Shown here in pieces: positions 33,527 to 45,479 of a stretch of 64,000 nucleotides of DNA. The number at the start of each line of letters is the position of its first letter. The stretch's first letter is position 1. Below the pieces are notes generated by a model, which was not told the DNA's origin, ran no database searches, and worked only from the letters and a program-made list of their open reading frames with translations. The stretch is from Coptis chinensis. Its lineage: Eukaryota > Streptophyta > Magnoliopsida > Ranunculales > Ranunculaceae. Location: contig CM027378.1 in the NCBI GenBank assembly GCA_015680905.1, positions 85,217,501-85,281,500 of the forward strand, given 5' to 3'. The position numbers and the translations under genes were made by a program.

Positions 33527-33938
33527 TCTTTGTTTGCCAAGAAATGAGAGTGAGTGAGTGAGCGCGCGAAATGAGAAGATGGCAAAGGAATGTGCGAAAT
33601 GAGAAAAAGGCAAAGGACCGTCAGATTAGATTAAATTGTAGTCGTCCGATCGTGGGTCATTTGTCTTTCTGATAACAACATGTGGCACTAACTTAAGTTA
33701 AGTATTGATGGGCCACATTAGGGGCATTTTAGAAATAAAAAAGCATGGGCCTTTTCGTCACTTTTTTCTAGTAACAAAAAAAAAGTAAAAATAGTTGGCT
33801 TATTAGAGCATTTGCAATGCAGGTGATAGTTTTCCCCCCCTCTATCACCGCCACCTCATCACTTTTCACCCCCCTTTTCACCAACCCGGTGAAAAACAAG
33901 GTGAAGTTGTGCAATGCAGAGGTGATAAAAAATACTTC

Positions 33939-34038
33939 GGACGGGATGTTGGATTCCGTTTGGAGGTTTTTGATACGAGACGGAATGTAACATCCCGTCT
34001 GATATTTTATAACGAGACGGGATATAACATCCCGTCTG
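33939..34038. promoter_or_regulatory. Palindromic motif cluster A in Harbinger
   Basis: Three copies: 33939-33960, 33977-34000 and 34014-34038. The core acggaatgtaacatcccgt is an imperfect palindrome. It ends about 112 bp before the Met at 34150 and starts about 133 bp from the left terminus. Confidence 0.7.
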
Positions 34039-34149
34039 ATGGCTCAATATCAACAGACGCGAACAGGCTCCATTTTCACTTCATTTCCAGCCAAAATTCC
34101 GATTTTGTAGCCTCCATTAACAACCTTTTAACACAAATTTCCATTCATA

Positions 34150-36560
34150 ATGACTTCTCCACCCCCAACCCATCCCCACCAACCTCACCACATGAAGAGC
34201 ATTCCCGATGGTTTGGAAATGTTAAAATTTCCAAAAAAAGGGCAAAAAGGATCGTCGTCGAGAACGCGTAATGTGGGCGAGGAGGACGAAATTGAACTTG
34301 GGTTTAATTTTCCACCGCGTTGTGAAATCGAGGAACACCCACCATTAGCGTCAACATCGGTCCGACACGTAGCAAATCGAGTGGCGGAGTCTCAAGTAAG
34401 TTTTTGATTTTTTTTTTATGTTAATTATTATTATTTATGTTAGTTTATATCAAGTTTGTTGTTGTGTAATTAGTTTGAATTTGTCGCATTATTTAAAAAA
34501 AAAATAGTTGTAATTATATCGTATTGCGTGTTTGTTGAATGTAGGAAGTACACTTATGGAAAGTGCGTTGTGCACTTTCAAATGTTGTGTCGTGGTGGCA
34601 TTGTATGAAATAAAAAACGGATCCTAATTTTGTCACGGTTACCGATATTATATCCGCCACACCATTTGGGAGTTTTTTGAATTCTAATTTGGGACAAAAT
34701 GATTAGGCGTTGTTGTTTGGGATAGTTGAGCGGTGGTGGCAAACTACCCACACATTCCATTTCCCATGGGGTGAGCTTGGGATTACCCCTCTTGATTTCA
34801 CAATGCTCACGGGTATCCCAATTGGTTATGGAGATGCGTTCCTTTTGATGAAACTTTAGAGGTTTTACTACGGCGATGAGTTTCTTTGAAGGTTTTGATT
34901 TGGTTGAAGATGATGAGCAAGACGAAGTTTTTGAGATTATCGGCCGAAGCAGTTTTAAGGGAGGAGCTATAAATATGAGTTGGTTTACTTGAGATATTTG
35001 AATAGACTCAAGGAGAAGCGAAAAGACTATCATATTGGTGAGGAGTCGATCCACTCCAGTATGTACGTGCCTTCCTCTTCTACTTTGTTGGTGCGGTATT
35101 ATTTGGATATGCCGATAGTTATTTACGATCGGGTGGATGGCATTTGCCTCGGGCGTAGAGAGGATGTGGGATTATGGACCGGGGTCAATCCATCTTGGCA
35201 TACCTTTACCCGGGCTAGACCTCGCTAGATTGAGACGAAAAGCCGCTAAAGGCAATTTGTGCGGCTTTGTTTGGATTATACCGGTAAGTCTTATTTATTA
35301 AGTTTTTGTTTCATTTCATTTATTTATCTAATTAATAATGTTGACATGTTTATATATATATATTGATATTGTATTTTATCTATTGATGACAAGATTGGTG
35401 GTACCTAACATTTTAGGTGTGATGCATCCCTGTGTTGAAGAGGTTGGAAGAGGATGAGACTCATGACCGATTCCACGATTCAAGCATGGGGGCTTTCATC
35501 ATAGGCGAGGGGTATGGGGACCTATCGCGATAATATTCATAACACTCGCCGCCAGATTGAGCTTTTAGGAGCTAGTCGAATTGAGTGGCAACCCCGGCCG
35601 AAGTCCTTCATCTTTCGGACCCTTATCGCGGATATTCCGGATGTTCCAGAGAACACCGAAACCGTAGACTATCATATATGTGTCATAGAGCAAGGTTTCT
35701 TTCTCCGCGCGAATGATACTTATAGGGTCACCAATCGCGATGGTACCTTGGGGACAGATGTTGGCGGCAAGTATCCGGAGAGATTGTTATACCTTACCCA
35801 CCACCTATAGATATGATGACCTCGATATTCTTCCCCGGCCGTTCTTTCACACTATAGAGCAAACCCAAATGAGTGGCCGACGACGATCGCTTTCGGTTTT
35901 ACGGGCGACTATGACTTATATTGGAAGAGGGTTGGTCGAGGTCTCTTGCTAGGTGCGTTACCGGGGCACCAATTTTGAAGGGTTACTTCGGAGCATTGAG
36001 GCCCGACATTCATTTCCCGTGAGGAGTGGAGTTGCCGATCCACCCACGTGGGGTGTTTCATGATATTCAGATGCCGCAAAGAACTCCACGGATATTTGAT
36101 GATGATGACCTTTGGCATTGGAGCATGATTACTTCTCAAAGGGCAAGATATGAGAATACCTATTCCACCCGATAGATGCCGCAGTTGGTAGCAGATTTGT
36201 CAAGATACTGAAAGGCGGTTAGCCGAGGTTAGTATGATTTGAATTTATTTATGATTTGTTATTATTAGTATTCACTATAACCCCTAACTTGCATTTGTTT
36301 TGTTAAACGGGATGAAGTAAGGTCGAGCTCCTTAAACTACTCTCTCGGTTATGCCATCGTGAGTCCTTCATGGAGTCCCTCTCGCCGCAGTTTTGAGTAC
36401 TTACAAGAAGAACGTGAATCGAACTTTGCAGCTTCGCAGAGGCGTGTGCAAGAGTTGGAGAATGCCGGAAGTGGAGTACCTCAAGCTCAAGCTCAACCAG
36501 AGGCGACAACGACGTAGGGGGAGAGCTCTTCGACCGAGCCTTCTCGTAGGGGAGGAGGTC
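34150..36560 (+). pseudogene. Plant-mobile-domain (PMD)-like gene inside Harbinger
   Basis: The first exon may start at 34150 (MTSPPPTHPHQPHHMKSIPD) and end at a GT at 34396. After an intron, about 34544-34860 reads LFGIVERWWQTTHTFHFPWG and ELGITPLDFTMLTGIPIGYG. This is the core pattern of the plant mobile domain (aminotransferase-like PMD), which otherwise occurs in MAIN/MAIL1 proteins and inside retroelements. 34980-35228 and 35514-35810 (RRQIELLGASRIEWQPRPKS) fit the domain's later part. Exon-like material continues to about 36180 and, after an intron, to 36560. Stops (for example at 34608) and frameshifts show decay. How the domain entered a Harbinger element is unclear. Confidence 0.6.
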
Positions 36561-37086
36561 GATAGATATTTTTTGTAGTTTGTAATAACCGGCGCCATTA
36601 CTTGTCTTATGGCGTTTGGGATTGTTGTTTGTAATGAATTTTTGATTAGCAGGTTTTTCTTTGATGAGTTTTGGATATGAATATGTCATTAAACAAAGGA
36701 GGTTATGTCCAATTTTTTTTAGAAATTATAAGTTAGTTTTTTTACCGAGTTTCTATGTTAGACTTGGGTGTTGTTCATGATTGTTGTTTGTCTTATTTAT
36801 TATTTTCAAAGTATATTAGCAGGTTTTTTATATGAATATGTCAATAAAACAAATGAGGTTATGGCAAAAAAAAATTAAAAATTTATAAGTTCGTATGTTT
36901 CCAAAAATGGAACATTCGTTTCGCTCGTTTCACATTCGTTTCACATTTGTTTCACTCGTTTCACATTTGTTTCACTCATTTCCTGTCTTTGTTGAAACAG
37001 AAAATTTTTAGTTTGGAATATCACTCATTTTTTTGAGGTGGTTTTGGTTCTCGGCTGTGTTCGACAGAATAGTGTATGGGGATACC

Positions 37087-37148
37087 GAGACGGAATGTAA
37101 CATCCCGTCTGGTTTTTATAGACCGAGACAGAATGTAACATCCCGTCT
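37087..37148. promoter_or_regulatory. Palindromic motif cluster B in Harbinger
   Basis: Two copies of the same imperfect palindrome (37087-37110 and 37125-37148), about 314 bp before the transposase Met at 37462. Confidence 0.65.
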
Positions 37149-37461
37149 GGTTTTTAAGCACTCCTCACTGCACATTTTACTATTCCAAACAATGGAATTA
37201 TGGATGGGGATGGTGGCCCATTTGGAATTATTGAGGGTACATTTGGATAGACATTTGGATACAATGTGTTGTCACTTGGAGAGTGAACAAAAATCTAATA
37301 AAATGTGTTGTCAATTGGTAAGTGGAGCAAAATCAAGTATCACATGTGACCTTATCATATGTGACCTTACCTTTCATATTTCGCTTTTACTCTTCTTTCT
37401 TTTAGATCAAACAAACAAACACACCATCTTCTTCCCCACAACCAAGCTAAAAATAGGAAAA

Positions 37462-38949
37462 ATGTCTAGAGAAGAAAGAATTGCATATAACCAAAGGTTA
37501 TGGGGAGGATCTAGTAGTAATAGTTCGTCTTCTGGTTTCACCGGGTCGCCTTACGGTACTTCACTCAAGATGACTACATGGAAAGAGTAAAGAGATGAGC
37601 ATAATGATATGATGAGGCTAAGGAGGAGGAGGAGGTTGCAGTTATTATCCACTCGCTTTGGGGCATTAATGACTCAAGCAGCCATTGAAATTGAAGATGT
37701 GGATACGCACAAACGCCGGTGGATCTGTGAAGGCGAGAGTACACGTTTAGAGATGGTGGTGATTTCAAGAAACAAAAGATAATGAGGATTACTTCACAAC
37801 ACCTTGTAGGTGGCCTCCTCATAAGTTTAGACGAAGGTATATGATGACAAGAGAGCTTTTTATGTATATGTTGCATCTTGTTGCATCATTCGACGACATT
37901 ACTTTAAAGACAAGGTGGATGGATTGGTCGGCAAGCAATTTCGGGTTACAAAAGGGACTAGCTGCAGGTTGCACAATTAGCAACCGGTTGTTCTTCCGAT
38001 TCAACGGATGAGTATTTACAAATTGGAGATTCCACAAAGCAAATGTATCTATGAAGCGTTGGTGCAAGGCAATTATCACGGCGTTTGAGGAAGAGTAATT
38101 TGAGGCGACCAAGTGAGGCGCATTAATCGCTAGGATATTAGCTGAAAATGCGGCAAGGGGTTTTCAGAATGCTTGGATCAATAGACTGTATGCAATTGGG
38201 TGTGGAAGAATTGCCCAAGTGGATGGGCGGAACACATGTAGGGTACAAGAAGGAACCAACTTTGATACTTGAAGCCGTTGCGGACAAACATTGTTGGATC
38301 CGGCATTGCTTCTTCGCCTACCAGTTCGAGAGATAATGACATTAACGTGTTTCATCGTTCTCATGTTTTGAATCATTAGAGCAAGGTGAGGCTCCGCTGT
38401 TGCATTTAATGTGAATGGTAATGACTATGATATGGGATATTATCTTGCTGATGGTATTTACCCAAAATGGGGCACATTTGTTCAAGCCATTCGTTATCCA
38501 AGAAATAAGCATGAAAAGATCTTTACTCAACGCCAAGAAGCCGCAAGAAAGGATGTTGAAAGGACGTTTGAGTTTTGCAGGCAGCACGATGGCATATTGT
38601 TAAGGCTTCGCGTTGTCATAGTGTTGTTGTTCTTTGAGATATAATGAAGGCATGCATTATAATGCATAATATGATTGTTGAGAATGAACGGAAAGTGGAG
38701 TTTGGAATTGGAAAGGTCGGAGGAAAGAAACAATACCCGCTTCTTTTCGGGGAAGATGATTTTCATTTTGTCTATCAGATGATTGAAGCAAGAAATAAGA
38801 TCAGAAATGAAGTTACACATACTAATCTTCAAAAGGACTTAGTTGAACATGTTTTTAATTGGACTGGCATTAAAGAAACAGCAGATCTGGTACCAATTTA
38901 TGATCCAAATTGGTCGGATCCAGATGAGGGAGAAGGAGGCGAAAATTAA
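37462..38949 (+). pseudogene. PIF/Harbinger DDE transposase
   Basis: The Met at 37462 (MSREERIAYNQRLWGGSSSN) begins a Ser-rich N-terminus. Then RWPPHKFRRRYMMTRELFMY and the helical region to about 38100 follow in shifted frames. The catalytic domain has the first Asp in MLGSIDCMQLGVEELPKWMG (38148-38336 frame), the second in NDINVFHRS (about 38335-38362), and the Glu in ARKDVERTFEFCRQ (about 38542-38583). YYLADGIYPKWGTFV lies between. The C-terminus (38644-38949) includes KACIIMHNMIVENER and TNLQKDLVEHVFNW. Length fits the family (about 400-500 residues). A stop at 37588, several frameshifts and a stop at 38642 disable it, but all three catalytic residues are visible. Confidence 0.85.
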
Positions 38950-38959
38950 AATGGAAATG

Positions 38960-39345
38960 AAAATGTATTTCCTATGTATTTCCTATGTATTTCCTAACGT
39001 GAACTATTAAGTTCCAACGTATTTCCTATGTATTTCCTAATGTATTTCCTATGTAGTTCCAACGTATTTAATGAGTTGTGTTTTAATGAACTATATTACA
39101 ATGTATTTTAATTTTATTGGTAATTGTATTTCTATGAAAATAATTATATTGGATGAGAACATACATAGTGCATTAATTAAAAAAACAGTTAGATAAAATA
39201 CATAGTTCATTAATTAAAAATACAATGAAATTAAAATACATAGTGCATTAATTAAAAAGACATTGAAATTAAAATACATAGTGCATTAATTAAAATACAT
39301 AGTGCTTTAATTAAAATAAAATACTAGATAATTAAAATACATAAG
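38960..39345. repeat. A/T-rich short tandem repeats between convergent Harbinger genes
   Basis: A unit close to atgtatttccta recurs about six times at 38965-39066. A unit close to aaaatacatagtgcattaatt recurs about six times at 39160-39330. It separates the 3' ends of the transposase and Myb-like genes. Confidence 0.7.
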
Positions 39346-39346
39346 C

Positions 39347-40488
39347 TTAGTTAGAGCTAGAACCACCTCTAGCCCTTCCCCATTCAGCACGTATTTCAGC
39401 TTGTTGTTGCTCGATTATAAAAGCGGTATCGGGATGGAGGACACTTGTATCGGTCGCTAAAATCTTAGCTTCATATTGCATCTTTTGAAGCCGATTTTTT
39501 TCCAATTGAACCTGATTTTTTTCTGCTTGAATCCGATTTTTTTCTTCTCTTGCCATCACAGTTCTTTGACCATATGCAAGTTCCCTTTCCCTAAGTTCTA
39601 AGCATTTTTGTGTTTCATTTGCATCCTGTGAAAATGTATCCTCTAAACGTGTAAAGTAACCCTCCAACATACCAATTGATTTTTATTGGTTCTTTTTGGA
39701 CTTGGCTTTCTTCGATCCAAGAGGACGCTCCATTTCTTTTGGACGCTCTATTTCTTGAGAACCCTCCAATTCAACTCCACCAACACTTGGTGAATTAGAA
39801 GTTGAATCTTCACCATCATTTTTGCGACCTTTTCCCTTTGTGGGGCGGCTTGACCTTGCCTCAAAAACGTTACTCCACTTTGGATTATCCTTGAGTATAA
39901 CGTAACAATGATCAAGTGAAAAAGCCGATTTTTCTTGTAGTTGGTACGCCATCCTTGCCTCGACAACTAAAAAAAAATGGTGGTAATTAGACTAAAATAA
40001 TCACTAGGACTAAGATAATTAAACTGCAATAATAATTAGACTAAGATAATAATTAGACTAAGACTAAAATGGAAATAATAAATACACTAAGATAATTAGA
40101 CGAAGACGGAAATAATTAGACTAAGACTAAGATAATCAATAAATTCCAAATTGACAACGTTGTAATTACCCGGCTTTGTATTGTTGTACCACTTGCATGT
40201 CGAGCCTCCACCGCAATTCACAATTGCAACAAATTTGTTCATCATTTTTTAAATATATTTCCACCTTCCGCTAATTGAATCGGGAGACCTATCCGACCCA
40301 CGTGCTTGATTGAACTCGTTTGTTACACGATTCCAAAATCCTTTTGCATTTTGGAAAGCACCAACAATGGAGTCTTCACTAATTTTTATCCAAGCAAGAC
40401 ATAGAGCTTGATCATCGGACATGCTAAAGTGAGCTCTCGCTTTTGCTTGAGTGCTACCACTTGCTTGAGATGCTTGAGTTGATGCCAT
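39347..40488 (-). pseudogene. Harbinger Myb/SANT-like partner protein
   Basis: PIF/Harbinger elements need a second protein with a Myb/trihelix-type domain that brings the transposase to DNA. The Met at 40488 (MASTQASQASGSTQAKARAH) leads into the domain: DQALCLAWIKISEDSIVGAF, KGFWNRVTNEFNQ and SISGRWKYI. A single TAA follows, then KMMNKFVAIVNC, up to a GT donor near 40168. The second exon (from about 39965) reads QEKSAFSLDHCYVILKDNPK, like NAM-associated domains. One in-frame stop near 39683 precedes a long Glu/Lys/Arg-rich helix and the C-terminus at 39347. A TATA-like tatatatac lies at about 40577-40589 upstream. Only two nonsense changes and no obvious frameshift make this the least damaged of the three genes. 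Confidence 0.8.
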
Positions 40489-40655
40489 TTGATATTTGGT
40501 TTTTTTAAGAACTGATTTTAAAGAAGAAGAAATATGATATATGATTGTTGGAAGTGTGAGTTGAAATGAAACAAATGTTGTATATATACCAAAGTTTTTT
40601 ATTTTGACCGTTTTTTTACCGTTATGACTTTTTGACCGTTGGTACACTAGGACTC

Positions 40656-40720
40656 CGGACGGGATGTTGGATTTCGTCTGGTGAGTTTTGTAATCCAGAC
40701 GGAATCCAACATCCCGTCCG
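40656..40720. promoter_or_regulatory. Palindromic motif cluster C in Harbinger
   Basis: Two copies (40656-40680 and 40695-40720), with the variant core ggacgggatgttggattt and its complement. They lie about 168 bp upstream of the Myb-like start codon and 157 bp from the right terminus. Confidence 0.65.
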
Positions 40721-40954
40721 AAGTTAACAAGTCAGTGATAAACTCGGTGGAAGGTTTCACCTTGTTTTGAACTCGGGAAAACTATCACCGTATCACCCAG
40801 CATTGCACAACACTTTTGGAGGAAAGTAGGTGATAGTTATCACTTCCCCCCCTCTATCACCTGCATTGCAAATGCTCTTAGGTGTGCACTTTAATAGTGC
40901 CACATGAGCATTTGGTCGGACACATATACATCTGGCACGCCACATAAGCATGTG

Positions 40955-41317
40955 AAGTAACGGTGGCCTAACTTGATAAAAAAAAAAAAAAAAAAAAAGG
41001 TCATGGCCCAATTTGCTCAAAAAAAAAGTTTTTGGCCCAAAGTGATAAAACCATCAAAGTTCATGGTACAAAACATCCATTTTTTCCTTTAGGTTTTGGT
41101 CCTCCTAAATAATTGATATTTGAGGTTTGGTCTGCACTAATCGGCTTATTAGGTTTTGGTCTTCCTGATGATTAACAGTCAACCAAATTGACACGTGCCT
41201 CCTGTTGTAGGTATTTTGTGAAGGCTGGTTATGCAGTTATCTTTCTACATCGACGGTGAATATTATTTCTTACAAGCTAGCTTTTGAGTGTGGGTTAAGA
41301 AGTTTGTGTGTTATTGT
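40955..41317. repeat. Inner part of the right TIR of the long-TIR element
   Basis: Inverted counterpart of 32380-32735, plus an extra ggttttggtcctcct block (41090-41200) that the left arm lacks here. It is cut at 41317 by the LTR element and resumes at 49450. Confidence 0.75.
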
Positions 41318-42019
41318 TGTTAGAAAAAATGATTTGCTCAAATCCATTTAAATATGAATGAGTAGTTTGTCTCCCAACTTACCCCACTTAAGATGAAATA
41401 GGTTTTTCTTGAAACAGTACGTAATGTGAGAAAAACCTTTTCAAAATGATGCATTTGTTTGAAACAGTGCATTATGCCGAAAAGGTGCGACCTTTCGAAA
41501 TGTGCACTGGTTTGAAACAGTGTATCATGCCGAAAAGGTGCAACCTTTCGAAATAGGCACTGGTTCGAAACAGTGCTATATGCCGAAATGGTGTGTCCTT
41601 TCGAAACATGTGACTTTTCAAAGAGTTGCTTACTTTTTCCCAAGAGTCACTGTGTTGTTTCGAAAAGGCACCACTCACCTATAAATAGTGGATGAATTTG
41701 GAGAGGAAAAGAAACCGAGATCACACCGAGTTCTGATCTTTCTCTTCTCCCTCTGTTCTTAGTCAAATACTATGTTGTGTTCGCTGAGTCTATAGAATTG
41801 AAGTGCTAGCTTTCTATAGAAGGAAATCCGTTCTATCTTGGGAGATAGTTTCCCATCAACCTTCAAGCACCGTGAGGGGGAAAATCTGTCTTAAGGACAT
41901 AGTGTATCTACACTAGGCTCGGATTTAATTAAGAAGTACAAGACACTTACAAGACAAAAGGTTTGTATAGTTTGGTAATTGGTAAAGAGTAAGTACAATT
42001 AAGTTGTATATTCCTAACA
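41318..42019 (+). mobile_element. 5' LTR of the 41318 element
   Basis: TGTTAG...CTAACA ends. Three units of a 53-bp tandem repeat (41457-41615, core gccgaaaaggtgcgaccttt) with ttcgaaa motifs lie upstream of a TATA box (tataaatag, 41680-41688). Short frames in both LTRs are not genes. Confidence 0.85.
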
Positions 42020-42135
42020 ACTTAAGACAGATTTTCTTTTTCTTCTTCTTCTTTACCGAACAGAATTTGTTTTTGTTTTCTTTTCTTTTTTGGTTTAAGG
42101 AAATAACGAAGGTGTGTTTCTATTTTAGAATAGAA

Positions 42136-42550
42136 ATGACAACACCACCAGGTTCTCCTATTCATGCTGTTCCTATTTCATTTGTTAGACCTACTAGTTC
42201 GTTGAATGGTATGAACATTTTGGTCCCCGATGGCGACCTTTATGTTCGTAGAAGTGGAACTCAATAACTACTGGTGTATACTAGCAATGGTAGATCTTGG
42301 GTTGGTTCATAATGCGTTAATCTCGAAAGTATGTATACGAGGCTATTGGATTGAAACTAGCAGAATGTACGCGGGCTCTATGAGAGGCTTGAACCAAGAA
42401 GCCGAACCGGTAAAGGACTCGCTTTGGAAGTTGACATTAAGATGCACAACTGGCGAGGAAAGGTAGACCTGATGGTAGCTCGCTTAGACCATTTTCAAGT
42501 CATTCTTGGAATGGACTTCTTGAAAGCAAACAAGGTGGTGGTAATGCCAC
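42136..42550 (+). pseudogene. Gypsy-type protease fragment inside the copia-type element
   Basis: 42136 begins MTTPPGSPIHAVPISF. The last part, in a shifted frame (about 42430-42550), reads MHNWRGKVDLMV and LDHFQVILGMDFLKANKVVV. The LDxFxVILGMDFL pattern is typical of the protease end in gypsy chromoviruses, not copia. Frames are broken at least twice. The fragment is then interrupted by the solo LTR at 42551. Confidence 0.55.
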
Positions 42551-44079
42551 TATAACACCCCGTGTTTTTATACGTATTTTTCTATTTAATTAATTAATTT
42601 AATTGTTTATTTTAAAAATTCGTCGGATTGGACTCGGGATACGTGGGCCTGGTTTTGGGCCCGAGTCTGTGTTGGGCTTGGGTTTCGGACCCAAGTATAT
42701 AAACCCTTTTTCTAGAAAATAGGGTTCAGAAGATAATATAAATTATTAAAAATGGAGGCAGAGAGAAGCTGGTTTGCTGGAGCATTGGAGCGCGACGAAT
42801 CGGGCTAGGAGGATTCGTCGAGCTGTTCATACAGGTGAGTAGTTAGTTTTTCTACTTCACCGGTATACCGAAATCGTTTTATTTGTTATTTCTTTTTCGT
42901 CGTGTCTCGTGATTATTAAACTTCGATAAATGTCGAAAATCGGAATTTGTATTTGGAACTGTTGAACTGTGCCTTAAAACTGTCGAAGCTCTGTAAAAGC
43001 TTGCACGGTTTCGTTAATGGCGCACCACGATATCGTTTTTGTATTACGTTGATTGTTGTGTTGTTTGTTTTGTTAAATTGTGATTTGGGTCGTGTGTGGT
43101 GCTGTCGAAGCTCTCTAAACGCATTAATGGCGGCGACCGAAAAATCGCCCAGTTTATATTAAAATTGATTGTTTGGGTTTTGGTTGGGGATTTGGATGTT
43201 AGGTTATTAGTAATGGGGTTAGGAGGATTGATGGAGGAGATGAGGGATGCGAGTGTGGTGCTGTCGAGTGGAGCTTGAGACACCATTAATGGCAGCCAAG
43301 AAATCGCCAGTAATAGTTTAGGTGACTATGATGGTTGTTTTTTTGTTTTTGATTGGGTTGATGTTTGGTTGTGAGGGGGGTGTGTTTGAGGTTGGAATGA
43401 GGGCTGTTGAATGGTGGTGGAAGCCATTAATGGCGGCGGCAAGAAATTTCCTAGATCTAGTTTGGTGATGTCGGATTTAAATGATTTGGGATTTTTGTGT
43501 TTGTTAAAGTTATAGGGTTTGTGATTTGGAGCAAAACCGATGGGTTGAATTGGGTGGCCGATTGGAGGTTGTGGTGGCCGGTTTTGGTGGGCTGGTGGAG
43601 GAGAATTGGGGAAGATGAACAGTAGATGTCGGTTTGGGCCTTGGGCCGAAATGTTTTAATTTTTGTTTGGGCTTTAGTCTATTTTGTTAGTTGGGCCGAA
43701 ATTTCAAGGTTTGGTTTGGGCCAAATTTCTTTTAGTGGCTAGGCCGAAATTTCAGTGGTAGTTGGGCCGAAATTTCAGTTTAATTTTCGGACCACATTAG
43801 TTATGTTGGGCCAGTTCCCTTTGTTTTATTTTTGGACCGAACCACTTAACTATTTTTGGGCCCGTTTCTAATATTGCTTGGGCCAGTCCATATAATTTAA
43901 TATAGATCCAATTGGGTCAGGTAGAATAAATAAGTGGACTTTTAGACTTCCGGGTTCTAAGGTTTGGGCTTGGCGGTTAAGGTCCGAACCATTACCTTAG
44001 TCACGAGCCGTGAACCATGCACCTTTGACCTTAGCCATGAACCATGGCTATGACTCTGAACCTGTCAAACACGGAAACG

Positions 44080-44400
44080 CCAGTTTGACTTTGACTAGGA
44101 CAGTTTGACTTTGACCATCGACCGTTGACTTTGACCTTTGACCATGGACGGTTGACTTTCACCTTTGACTTTGACTAGGACAGTTTGACTTTGACCATCG
44201 ACCGTTGACTTTGACCTTTGACCATGGACGGTTGACTTTCACCTTTGACTTTGACTTGGACAGTTTGACTTTGTCAGTTTGACTTTGACCATGACATGTT
44301 GAGTTTGACCTTGACCATGAGGTGTTGACCTTTGACCGTTGACCGTTGACTTTGACTGTTGACCGTTGACTTTGACCGTTGACTGTGAATGTTGACTTTT
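44080..44400 (+). repeat. TTGAC-rich array (W-box-like cluster)
   Basis: About 33 copies of TTGAC on the plus strand in about 320 bp, most followed by C or T, i.e. the core bound by WRKY factors. Part of it is a larger direct repeat of about 83 bp (gactaggacagtttgacttt at about 44094 and 44172). Confidence 0.85.
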
Positions 44401-45479
44401 CCAGTTTTTCATATGTTTGTTTATATGGATATATATATAGTAATAAAATACTGTCGGATATTGTATAACTTGGTTGGTAAATTATCTAATTTAGATTTGG
44501 CGCGAAGTAGTGTGTAAAGCATATTGGGCTTTGATTGTGGACCTGTGGATTGTTTAATTGTACTCACGTTTTATGTGTATATTATATGGACACATATAGT
44601 AATAAAATCTTTGTGGAAGCTTGTATAACTTTGGTTGTCATTATCTAAGAAAGATTTGACCTTGATGATTGGGTATTTTTGTTAAACAAAAGAAAGTAAG
44701 TTAAATGCGTCGACTTTTGCAACACAAAAAGCTTCGATCGTTTGGATACTGTGGAAAGAGTTGTTCCATTCGAAGATATCCCGTCGAGGAAATCCAATTT
44801 CTTTGAAATTAGGATTTTGACCGTTTTCAACCTAAATTTTCTTCTAGATAGTCTGAGATTGGGACTTCGAGTTCTACATGAAAAAGTATGTATACATACC
44901 TTAGTTTCTAAATAATTAAGTTACATGTCATTTGGATGAATGTAGAAAAAAAAAACCATAGCATTGACTATGTGGCTGATAAGAACTACGAAGGCTTGAT
45001 TCCAATCTTGAAAGCTTTGGATACGTAGGCAGCTTTGAGCAAAAGTGCAGCCACTACACTATATCAATAATATATATATTAGTTTGTGTGATAACTATGT
45101 GATTATGTTAGAAATTACTGTTGTTTTGAGACTACATAAATATATATGTGGGAGATAGAAGTTGTATATGAATATAGACTTTAGTATATGTGGATATGTT
45201 TTAGACATTAGTGTGTGTGGACTTGAATTTGGGCTAATGAACTATTTGTTTACGATATTGTATATATGAGTAGGGTTATATAAATTGTATTTGTTTGATT
45301 ATAAGTCTGTTTACATTTAATGATATTTAAGTGCTTGATTTGCCTTGACGCGCGAAAGTGACTCTTTGCATGTGTGGTCTATTTTGACATGAGTAATGTT
45401 AGTATAATTATAAGTGATAATAATGTTTTAATGTGTCGCCCACATCTTTAGAACTCTCCACGCCTCAGGATTTGGTAAT

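Larger units (their letters stand above)
33806..40877 (+). mobile_element. PIF/Harbinger transposon with transposase, Myb-like gene and mobile-domain ORF
   Basis: The inverted ends gagcatttgcaatgcaggtg (33806) and its complement (ending 40877) are flanked by the duplication TTA (33803-33805, 40878-40880), the usual PIF/Harbinger target. It encodes the two standard proteins, a DDE transposase (plus, 37462-38949) and a Myb/SANT-type partner (minus, 40488-39347), in convergent orientation. It also carries a third coding region with a plant mobile domain at about 34150-36560. Stops and frameshifts occur in all three. It sits in the interior of the long-TIR element. Confidence 0.9.

Noticed and set aside
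36303..36689. 128-codon minus-strand frame in Harbinger
   Set aside because: It is antisense to the last exon-like part of the PMD region and has no motif.
41338..41684. Frames of 60-101 codons in the LTR, repeated at 48781-49115
   Set aside because: They lie in both LTRs over 53-bp repeats and on both strands, with no protein motif.
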